A stretch of 64,000 nt of DNA from assembly GCA_030615625.1 (NCBI GenBank), contig JAUWYX010000007.1, forward strand, positions 22,502 through 86,501, written 5' to 3'. This DNA is from Dehalococcoidia bacterium (GTDB taxonomy: Bacteria > Chloroflexota > Dehalococcoidia > GIF9 > AB-539-J10). Below the pieces are notes generated by a model. The model had not been told where the DNA came from, searched no databases, and saw only the letters and a program-made list of their open reading frames with translations. This document shows, one piece after another, positions 56,623 through 64,000 of this stretch; position 1 is the stretch's first letter, and the number at the start of each line of letters is the position of its first letter. The translations under genes were made by a program, and so were the position numbers.

Positions 56623-57429
56623 ATGGGGGAAGAAGTTTTAGTTGATTTGAGCCATCCGTTTGGTGCTGGTTCACCCCTGTGGCCGTATTTTGAAGATGTT
56701 AAAATCGAAAGAATGCACTATATGGCAAAGTCCGGCGTTCTGTCCCAGAAAATAACGACCGTCATGCATTGCACCACCCATGCCGATTCACCAGGGCACG
56801 TATTTGAGGGCGGTTTGTTTACTCACGAAATTCCCCTGACCTGCTACTATGGCGATGCTGTAGTCTGGGATATCCCAAAGAAAAAATGGGAGCTCATCAC
56901 CGCCACGGATCTCGACGCGGCGAATAAGAGGTTGCCCATGAAGGCGGGCGATATCATTATTGTCCATACCGGTTGGAATAAATATTGGGGCGATAACACT
57001 ACTTATTTCTGCTATTCGCCCGGATTGGGCAGAGAAGCTGGTGAATGGTTCGTATCGCATAAAGTTAAAGCTGTCGGCGTGGACCAGCAAGCTCTGGACC
57101 ATCCGCTCCACACCGCTATTGGACCTCATGGTCCTGGGCCGCTGCGTCCAGACATCTGTGCCGAATATAAGAGAGAGACCGGACACGACGTACTGCAAGA
57201 CTTCCCGGAGTGGGAACCCTGTCATAACCTGATAATGAGAAACGGTATCCTCGGCTGGGAAAACGTCGGTGGCGATATCGCTAAAGTGGTCGGGAAAAGA
57301 TGTAGACTTTCCGGTTTCCCGATTCGATGGTACATGGGTGATGGCTCCATCGTTCGTATGGTTGCCTTCATTGATGAGAAGGACCTCAACGACGTCCCGG
57401 ATCGCGTTTACAAGTACGGCACACAATAA
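56623..57429 (+). CDS. Cyclase-family (kynurenine formamidase-like) metal hydrolase; candidate dihydrophloroglucinol cyclohydrolase
   Basis: VDLSHPFGAGSPLWPYFEDVKIER, TVMHCTTHADSPGHVF (HxTHxDxPxH-like motif), GDIIIVHTGWNKYWGD, AVGVDQQALDHPL. Confidence 0.85.
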   Translation: MGEEVLVDLSHPFGAGSPLWPYFEDVKIERMHYMAKSGVLSQKITTVMHCTTHADSPGHVFEGGLFTHEIPLTCYYGDAVVWDIPKKKWELITATDLDAANKRLPMKAGDIIIVHTGWNKYWGDNTTYFCYSPGLGREAGEWFVSHKVKAVGVDQQALDHPLHTAIGPHGPGPLRPDICAEYKRETGHDVLQDFPEWEPCHNLIMRNGILGWENVGGDIAKVVGKRCRLSGFPIRWYMGDGSIVRMVAFIDEKDLNDVPDRVYKYGTQ

Positions 57430-57477
57430 CCCGGATTATTCACGACTCGAGTAATTTGCAATTAAAAGGGAGAAAAT

Positions 57478-57810
57478 ATGAAAAAGATTAGTTTAGCTCA
57501 GGTCAAGCCATATGAGGCTCCCGGTCATTCCAAGATGGTTGCGCTCAAGCTAAGCGGCAAAGATGAAACAGGGGCTGAGAAGTTCTGGGTGGGCATGTCC
57601 CATTTCCTTCCCGGCGGTGGGGCTGAATTCGGCGCTACGCCAGCGGAGAAATACTACTTTGTCCTGGACGGAGAAATCACGGTCAAGACCGAGAAGGAAG
57701 AGGTAACCCTCGGCCCATGGGATTCAGTCTACATCGCTCCCAACGAAGGAAGGGAAATCATCAACAAGACCAATAAGCCAGCGAGTATGCTGGTAGTTAT
57801 TAACTATTAG
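57478..57810 (+). CDS. Cupin-domain protein
   Basis: GAEFGATPAEKYYFVLDGEITVKTEKEEVTLGPWDSVYIAPNEGREIINKTNKPASMLVVI, single cupin fold. Confidence 0.85.
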   Translation: MKKISLAQVKPYEAPGHSKMVALKLSGKDETGAEKFWVGMSHFLPGGGAEFGATPAEKYYFVLDGEITVKTEKEEVTLGPWDSVYIAPNEGREIINKTNKPASMLVVINY

Positions 57811-57892
57811 GCTAATTTTCCATTTCTCTGAACAGTTGTGTTTCTAATTGCCCCATAGAATTGTATAGACTACGGGAAACGAGAGAAGGGCT

Positions 57893-58846
57893 TTGATAAG
57901 AGCTGAAGATGTTAGCAATATTGCCGTGATTGGCGCGGGCATGATAGCGCCCGGCGTTGCTCAAGTCTTTGCCACCAAGAACTACAATGTTCGTATCTTT
58001 GCCAGAAGGCAAGAGGCATTGCGAGCGGCTATTGAAAGAATCAGGTCTGCCCTCTCAACAATGGCTGAAAGAGGGATTGGTTTACAGAGTGAAATCGAGC
58101 CAGCCATAAGCAGGATCAAAACCACCACCGAACTGAGCGAGGCCGCCGCCGATGCTCACTTGGTGATTGAGTGTGTCTCCGAAAATCTGGAGTTAAAGCA
58201 GCAGTTCTTTCATAATCTAGACCGGCTCTGTCCTCCAGAGACTATTCTGGCTACCAATACGTCGGTGATTAGCATAACCGAAATCGCGGCCAAGGCTCGT
58301 GTGAAAGAGAGAATTCTGGGGACTCATTTCTGGAACCCCCCTTACCTGATCCCGCTCGTGGAAGTTACCAAGGCAAGAGATACCTCTGACGAAGCCATGG
58401 AGGCGACTTATCAGCTCATGAAAAACGCAGGGAAACACCCGGTGAAGTGCATGAAGGATGTGCCTGGTTTTATCGCCAATCGGCTGCAACACGCCTTGTG
58501 GCGGGAGGCTATCTCCATCGTGGAAAATGATATTGCAGACGCCGCTACTGTTGATGAAGCTATCAAGAACGGTTTTGCTGTTCGGTTGCCAGTTCTGGGA
58601 CCTATTGAGAACGCCGACATGGTCGGACTCGACCTAACCCTGTCTATCCACGACTATATTCTCAAGCATCTTGAATCTTCTCCGAATCCCTCGCCCCTCC
58701 TAAGGGAAAAGGTGAAAAGAGGGGAGCTGGGATTCAAAACAGCGCAGGGTTTCTATACCTGGTCTCCCGAAGAGATCAACAAGTCCAAGGAAAGGCTTCT
58801 AGAATACCTCATCGAGTGGACCAAGAAAGAACAGGGCAAAGCATAG
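57893..58846 (+). CDS. 3-hydroxyacyl-CoA dehydrogenase-like NAD-dependent dehydrogenase; candidate 3-hydroxy-5-oxohexanoate dehydrogenase
   Basis: IAVIGAGMIAPGVAQVFATKNYNVRIFAR, IECVSENLELKQQFFHNLDRL, NTSVISITEIA, GTHFWNPPYLIPLVEV, DVPGFIANRLQHALWREAISIVE; TTG start. Confidence 0.88.
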   Translation: MIRAEDVSNIAVIGAGMIAPGVAQVFATKNYNVRIFARRQEALRAAIERIRSALSTMAERGIGLQSEIEPAISRIKTTTELSEAAADAHLVIECVSENLELKQQFFHNLDRLCPPETILATNTSVISITEIAAKARVKERILGTHFWNPPYLIPLVEVTKARDTSDEAMEATYQLMKNAGKHPVKCMKDVPGFIANRLQHALWREAISIVENDIADAATVDEAIKNGFAVRLPVLGPIENADMVGLDLTLSIHDYILKHLESSPNPSPLLREKVKRGELGFKTAQGFYTWSPEEINKSKERLLEYLIEWTKKEQGKA

Positions 58847-58921
58847 AACGACCTTGAGTGATCATGCAGAAAGCTATTGCATTTGGTGCAATGAGATACA
58901 TCTTGTAGGAGGAGTGAGCAG

Positions 58922-59857
58922 ATGGAAAAGCTTATCATAACGGCCGCCTTGACTGGCAATATCACCCTGCCGACTCAGACACCTTATCTACCGCTGACAC
59001 CGCAGCAAATCGCCGAGGAGGCGGTAAGGTGTGCCAATGCTGGCGCGGCTTCGGTGCACGTCCATGGTAGAGACCCGCAGACCGGCAAACCGACTACCGA
59101 CCCGGCAGTCTACCGGGAGATTGCCACCCTCATTAAGTCAAGAAGCAATGTTATTGTCTGCGTGACCACCGGCGGCACCATGGAAATGACAGCGGCGGAA
59201 AGGATAAGGGTTGTCCCGGCTCTCAAACCGGAGCTGGCTACATTTAACATGGGCTCGATCAACTTCTCAATTCACCCGATTACAGAGCGATATAAGGACT
59301 CGGACTACAAGTATCCCTGGGAGAAGGATTTTGCCGCCGGAACCATAGATTTCATCTTCCGTAATACCTTTGGTGATATCGAGCACTTCTGTAAGACCAT
59401 GACTGAGAATGATACCAAACCCGAACACGAAGCATATGACGTAGGGCACCTGTACAATATACAGTATTGTATTAGGAGAAAGCTCGTGCAATTCCCCATC
59501 TGGGTGCAATTCGTCACCGGAATTCTGGGTGCGATTGGCGCCCATTTAGAAAATATCATGTTCATGAAACAAACAGCTGACCGACTGTTCGGGCCGGAAA
59601 ACTACAAGTGGTCGGTAATTGGCGCCGGCTACCCCGCCGAGTTTAACCTGGCGACACTATCCATAATGATGGGTGGGCATGTCCGCGTGGGCTTTGAAGA
59701 CAATATTTATGTCCGCAAAGGTGTATTGGCTAAGAGCAACGCCGAACTGGTAGAGAAGGTAATCAGAATCGCCCGGGAGCTTGAACGGGAAATAGCTACG
59801 CCCGACGAAGCAAGAGAGATCCTTGGCCTAAAAGGGAAGGGCAAGGTCAACTTCTAG
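58922..59857 (+). CDS. BKACE/DUF849 beta-keto acid cleavage enzyme; candidate triacetate acetoacetate-lyase
   Basis: KLIITAALTGN...PLTPQQIAEEAVRCANAGAASVHVHGRDPQTGKPTTDPAVYREI, VTTGGTMEMTAAERI, VGAGYPAEFNLATLSIMMGGHVRVGFEDNIYV. Confidence 0.92.
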   Translation: MEKLIITAALTGNITLPTQTPYLPLTPQQIAEEAVRCANAGAASVHVHGRDPQTGKPTTDPAVYREIATLIKSRSNVIVCVTTGGTMEMTAAERIRVVPALKPELATFNMGSINFSIHPITERYKDSDYKYPWEKDFAAGTIDFIFRNTFGDIEHFCKTMTENDTKPEHEAYDVGHLYNIQYCIRRKLVQFPIWVQFVTGILGAIGAHLENIMFMKQTADRLFGPENYKWSVIGAGYPAEFNLATLSIMMGGHVRVGFEDNIYVRKGVLAKSNAELVEKVIRIARELEREIATPDEAREILGLKGKGKVNF

Positions 59858-59916
59858 AAGAACCGGACATAATACCCCACAAAAAAGTCTCTTCGATTCT
59901 ATTTTGTTTTTTGAGC

Positions 59917-60483
59917 CTAGCAACCTTCTGTGGGCGACTCGTAGGTGGCCACTTCACGGCTTTTGCAATCTGCAAGCTTGGACACGTTTGAAGGGGATTG
60001 TGTCAAATCAGCGACGACCACAAATTCGTACTCAGGGAAATGCCTCTGAAGTGCTCCTTTTAACGAACTCCTTACTACTATGAGCACGTTGACTGGTGAA
60101 GCTAGGGCTAATTCGACTGCGGGCATAAGCCCTTTGCCACACAGTTCCAACGGGCCGACCTCATCGATGACCACAAAATCGTATCTGCTCTCGACCGCCC
60201 GTTTAATAGCACCGCAGGCAAATAATATCCCGTCCCTGCTAATGGTATAGTCACCAACCATTTCACCTCCCTTGAAACATCTATGGCATGATAGCCGGGC
60301 AAATGGGATCTCTTGGCCGGTAAGGAGGTCAAGTGCATTAGAGCCAACTCGTTGTCCTTGCTTCTCAATCGCCGGAGAGAGGATTCCGCCAACGCTGGAA
60401 CCAGATTTTCGCCGCCAGTCAATGTATCCCCTGCACCAACTGGTCTTGCCTGACCTTGGTTCACCTACAACGAGCAGTCTCAC
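59917..60483 (-). CDS. THEP1-like nucleoside-triphosphatase
   Basis: LLVVGEPRSGKTSWCRGYI (Walker A), GGILSP, FVVIDEVGPLELCGKGL (Walker B). Confidence 0.75.
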   Translation of the reverse strand: MRLLVVGEPRSGKTSWCRGYIDWRRKSGSSVGGILSPAIEKQGQRVGSNALDLLTGQEIPFARLSCHRCFKGGEMVGDYTISRDGILFACGAIKRAVESRYDFVVIDEVGPLELCGKGLMPAVELALASPVNVLIVVRSSLKGALQRHFPEYEFVVVADLTQSPSNVSKLADCKSREVATYESPTEGC

Positions 60484-61250
60484 TAAAGACCTAATGCGAA
60501 GGCAACTGCTGCAATAATCCAGCAGGAGACTATGGTAGCTGTAGTGCTAGCATAGAACAACCTTGGCTTTGTGCTGCTGAGTTGCCAGAACTTGGGTCGG
60601 AGCTGCATGCCTACCAGGTGTCCCAGTAGCAGCAGACAAGTACCTACAATGGCTAGACCTGTACCATTGGCAAACACTGAACTGAGTCTCTCAGCAAGTC
60701 CCCAGGATGCCCAGTTACCCATACCTATGGCCGATGCTAGGATGGCGAAAAGGATGATGCTCAGGTATCCCGCTGCAACACCAGCGCCAATGCGCATCTT
60801 GATACTACTTTCAAAACCTTTAAACAGCAGGCTGACCACCAGGCTGAAGGCCAGTGCTTCCAGAAGGATTGCCGAGGCAGGGTTGACCACGAAGGGAGCA
60901 AAGATAGGTTGGCCATAAATCACGGCGCTCAGCGGCTTGAACAGGGCGGCGATCACTCCAATCCAGAATACGAGCTTGGGCCGCCGATAGGTGACGACAA
61001 ACGCCCCCATAATTGATATGCCGATGCCCCCCGTAATTGCTCCTTTGTAGGCGAAGTGGATAAGGTGCAAAGAACCTCCCAGAGTGGCCTCCACAAGGCC
61101 CCAAATTGAGCCAAAGAGTACAATCCCGACGATGGCGCTCAAAATGTTTCCTGACTGTGAGTGTGTTCTCAGTTTGTTAAATACCTGCATGTTCCACCTC
61201 TTCATTCGTAAGCTTGTACTTAAGTATATCAAACAGAGATTTTTAGTCAA
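60483..61250 (-). CDS. Polytopic membrane protein of unknown function
   Basis: Multiple hydrophobic segments (IVGIVLFGSIWGLVEATLGG..., FVVNPASAILLEALAFSLVVSLLF, LSIILFAILASAIGMG); 1-nt overlap with the downstream NTPase gene. Confidence 0.75.
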   Translation of the reverse strand: MTKNLCLIYLSTSLRMKRWNMQVFNKLRTHSQSGNILSAIVGIVLFGSIWGLVEATLGGSLHLIHFAYKGAITGGIGISIMGAFVVTYRRPKLVFWIGVIAALFKPLSAVIYGQPIFAPFVVNPASAILLEALAFSLVVSLLFKGFESSIKMRIGAGVAAGYLSIILFAILASAIGMGNWASWGLAERLSSVFANGTGLAIVGTCLLLLGHLVGMQLRPKFWQLSSTKPRLFYASTTATIVSCWIIAAVAFALGL

Positions 61251-61300
61251 TATAGTGTTGACTCTTTTGAGTCCATCATATTAGAATAATAGACTAAGTC
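61245..61300 (+). promoter_or_regulatory. Putative promoter/operator region of the Mo-oxidoreductase gene
   Basis: TTGACT (61258-61263) - 18 nt - TAGAAT (61282-61287); overlapping palindromes AGTCAA-N7-TTGACT, GACTC-TTTT-GAGTC and GACTAAGTC. Confidence 0.5.
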
Positions 61301-61324
61301 AGACGAAAAAAGAGGAGGAAGAAT

Positions 61325-63913
61325 ATGGCCCGTTCTACGAAAGACGAACAAGTTTTTACAAATTGTACCGTCGGCGGACCGGTTTATGTCTACGTCAAAA
61401 ATGGAAAAATAACACGCGTTGAACCTCTGCAGCTCAGCCCCGATGATGCCAAGTCTTGGGTCATCGAGGCACGAGGAAGAAAGTTCTCTCCTCCAAGAAT
61501 AGCGATGGTCTCTCCGTATACTCTGGCTGAGAGGTCAAGAATATACGCACCTAACAGGATTCTTTATCCCCTTAAGAGGGTGGACTTCAACCCTAAAGGA
61601 GACAGGAAAGCTGAAAATAGAGGTAAATCAGGCTATGAGCGAATCAGCTGGGATGAAGCTTTAGATATTCTCACTCGCGAAATAGAGCGTGTTCACTTAA
61701 GTTATGGGCCGGGAGCCATTTTAAGTACGGCTTCCTCGCACCACAACTGGGGGAATATAGACTATAGACACAGTACCTACTTCCGGTTTATGGGAATCCT
61801 TGGCTATACTTACGCCGACCACAACCCCGATAGCTGGGAGGGCTGGCACTGGGGGGCAATGCATACGTGGGGGTTTGCCTGGAGGTTAGGGGTCCCTGAA
61901 CAATACGACCTTCTAGAAGACGCGTTGAAAAACACGGAGATGATAGTTTTTTGGTCCAGCGACCCTGAGTCCACGAGCGGAATATACTGCGGGCAGGAGT
62001 CAACCATATGGCGTTTCTGGCTTAAAGAGCTGGGAGTGAAAGTGGTCTTAATAGATCCTTACTATAACTTCACTGCCATAAACCTTGCTGACAAATGGTT
62101 TGCTCCAAGACCTGGAACCGACACGGCTCTAGCAGCAGCCATCGCTTATGTCTGGCTCACCGAAAACCTATACGATAAAGACTACATCGAAAAGCGTACC
62201 AGCGGATTTGAAAAGTGGCGAGACTATATTCTAGGTGAGGAGGATGGTTTTCCCAAGACCACGGAATGGGCGGAAAAGGAGACAGGAATACCAGCCCGGG
62301 AGATTAAAGCCCTGGCAAGGGAATGGGCGAAAAGGAAGACCATGCTGGCGGCGGGGGGGCTTGGTGGCTGGGGAGGAGCCTGCAGAACGGCCTATGGAAC
62401 GGAATGGGCGAGAATGATGGTTCTGCTCCAGGCGATGCAGGGTCTGGGCAAACCGGGCATAAATATATGGTCAACAACGGGAGGTGTCCCGTACAATGCC
62501 GACTTCGTATTTCCAGGATATGCTGAAGGGGGAATATCAGGTGACCCACTGAACTCTGCCGCCCACTTCCAAATGATCTCGCGAGGCATGACGAAGCATC
62601 CGGTGAGGTCGGCGATAAACGATCCGGGCGGGCAACATATTCATAGACTCCTAGTTCCTGAATGCGTTTTAAATCCGACCCAAGCGTGGCGGGGGAAGGG
62701 CTTCTGCGGCGCCTCCACCGAAACTCAGTTTAAGAAGTATAAGTATCCTGAAGACGGGTTCCCAAAGGTACGAATGTTCTGGCGGTATGGTGGCGCTTAC
62801 CTTGGCACCATGACCAACACGAACCGGTGGGTTAGGATGTACCGAAGCCCCAAGCTGGAATTTGTGGTTAACCAGTCCATCTGGATGGAGGGGGAGGCTA
62901 AGTTTGCTGACCTGGTGCTTCCAGCCTGCACCAACTTTGAAAGGTGGGATATCGGTGAGTGGGCTCACTGCTCAGGCTATATACCCCACTCATCCTATGG
63001 CACAAACCATCGGATAATAGTCCTGGAAAAGAAGTGTATTGAACCTCTTGGAGAATCTAAATCAGACTATGAGATATTTGCCATGATGGCTGAGAGGCTC
63101 GGGTTCCACGACAAGTTCACCGAGGGAGGCCTAACAGAATTAGACTGGATTAGAAGAATGTTTGAAGTCAGCGACCTACCCAAGTACATTTCATGGGAAG
63201 AATTCGAGAAGAAGGGCTACTTTGTTGTTCCTCTGCCCAAAGACTATAAGCCGACACCGGCCCTGAGGTGGTTTGCTGAGAATAGAAAACGGGATACACC
63301 GGACTGGGGGCCTGTTGGAGGGGGAGTAGAAGGACTGCCCGACAGGGAAGGAAACCTGGCAACCCAGAGCGGGAAAATAGAGTTTGAATCGCAGAGCCTC
63401 AAACGTTTTGACCCGAACGACGCTGAGAGACCGCTTATTCCCAAGTATATTCCTTCATGGGAAGGTCATCATACCAAGGAACTTGTATCCAAATATCCTC
63501 TGCAGCTGATTTCACCTCATCCAAGGTTCAGCTTTCACACCCATTATGATGGTAAGGAAAGCTGGATGAATGAAATACCGGAACACAGAGTTAAGGCGAA
63601 AGACGGACATTACTACTGGGTGATCCGGATAAACCTGGAGGACGCCAATAAAAGAGGCATAAAGGACGGCGATATAGTTAAAGCCTACAATGATAGGGGA
63701 GTCGTTTTATGTGCTGCCCAGGTTACCGGGCGCGTCCCAGCTGGAGTAGTTCATTCCTACGAGTCCTGCGCTATTTACGAACCAATTGGAGAGCCTGGTG
63801 AATCACCGGACAGAGGTGGATGTATTAACCTGTTGACACCTCACCGCTTCATGTCTAAGAATGCCTGCGGGCAGGCTCCGAACTCATGCCTAATTGAAAT
63901 AGAGAAGTGGTAG
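61325..63913 (+). CDS. Molybdopterin (DMSO reductase family) oxidoreductase, pyrogallol-phloroglucinol transhydroxylase large-subunit-like
   Basis: FTNCTVGGPVYVYVKNGKITRVEPL...YERISWDEALDIL...SSHHNWGNIDYRHSTYFRFMGILGYTYADHNPDSWEGWHWGAMHTWGFAWRLGVPEQYDLLEDALKNTEMIVFWSSDPE...LAAGGLGGWGGACR; closely resembles remembered Pelobacter acidigallici AthL. Confidence 0.9.
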   Translation: MARSTKDEQVFTNCTVGGPVYVYVKNGKITRVEPLQLSPDDAKSWVIEARGRKFSPPRIAMVSPYTLAERSRIYAPNRILYPLKRVDFNPKGDRKAENRGKSGYERISWDEALDILTREIERVHLSYGPGAILSTASSHHNWGNIDYRHSTYFRFMGILGYTYADHNPDSWEGWHWGAMHTWGFAWRLGVPEQYDLLEDALKNTEMIVFWSSDPESTSGIYCGQESTIWRFWLKELGVKVVLIDPYYNFTAINLADKWFAPRPGTDTALAAAIAYVWLTENLYDKDYIEKRTSGFEKWRDYILGEEDGFPKTTEWAEKETGIPAREIKALAREWAKRKTMLAAGGLGGWGGACRTAYGTEWARMMVLLQAMQGLGKPGINIWSTTGGVPYNADFVFPGYAEGGISGDPLNSAAHFQMISRGMTKHPVRSAINDPGGQHIHRLLVPECVLNPTQAWRGKGFCGASTETQFKKYKYPEDGFPKVRMFWRYGGAYLGTMTNTNRWVRMYRSPKLEFVVNQSIWMEGEAKFADLVLPACTNFERWDIGEWAHCSGYIPHSSYGTNHRIIVLEKKCIEPLGESKSDYEIFAMMAERLGFHDKFTEGGLTELDWIRRMFEVSDLPKYISWEEFEKKGYFVVPLPKDYKPTPALRWFAENRKRDTPDWGPVGGGVEGLPDREGNLATQSGKIEFESQSLKRFDPNDAERPLIPKYIPSWEGHHTKELVSKYPLQLISPHPRFSFHTHYDGKESWMNEIPEHRVKAKDGHYYWVIRINLEDANKRGIKDGDIVKAYNDRGVVLCAAQVTGRVPAGVVHSYESCAIYEPIGEPGESPDRGGCINLLTPHRFMSKNACGQAPNSCLIEIEKW

Positions 63914-64000
63914 TCAGACGCACTTAACCATTTGCAAGGCAGGGCGCATTACTGTACAATGTGCCAGAAAAAGGCAAGAGGGGAAGAATATGACGCATTC

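Noticed and set aside
56788-57426. 212-aa minus-strand ORF
   Set aside because: Antisense to the cyclase-family hydrolase, which has clear motifs.

Overview
64 kb bacterial chromosomal window. Gene content is anaerobic and possibly Chloroflexota/Dehalococcoidia-like, but that taxonomy is an inference with low confidence. It starts inside secA and ends just after a large molybdopterin oxidoreductase gene. Main blocks: (1) a molybdenum-cofactor set with hydrogenase maturation genes (mogA/moaB-like, a moeA-mobB fusion, moaE, a divergent fdhD, hypA, hypB); (2) a 14-gene membrane-bound [NiFe] hydrogenase/Mrp-antiporter operon in the archaeal mbhA-N order, followed by a convergent maturation protease gene; (3) three secreted or surface proteins (serine protease, RCC1-like propeller, C39-like peptidase) sharing the same InlB-type repeat module; (4) a 1379-aa tandem BcrA/D-type acyl-CoA dehydratase activase; (5) a trpE-D-C-F-B-A-B2 operon without trpG, preceded by a clear T-box leader with a UGG (Trp) specifier; (6) housekeeping genes (recA, recX, truB, comF, hpf, tRNA-Ile) and an orphan oadB/oadG pair; (7) at 55.8-63.9 kb, a cluster of SDR, cyclase-family hydrolase, cupin, 3-hydroxyacyl-CoA-dehydrogenase-like protein, BKACE/DUF849 protein and a pyrogallol-phloroglucinol transhydroxylase-like Mo enzyme. 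Block 7 reads as a candidate anaerobic pyrogallol/phloroglucinol (polyphenol) degradation system and is the strongest biological lead. Smaller signals include an interleaved inverted-repeat (pseudoknot-like) intergenic element, dispersed intergenic repeats flanking an orphan gene, an SDR gene with no canonical start at its SD-matched position, and a HicA toxin lacking its catalytic His. All calls were made by reading the sequence and the supplied ORF track; no searches were run.
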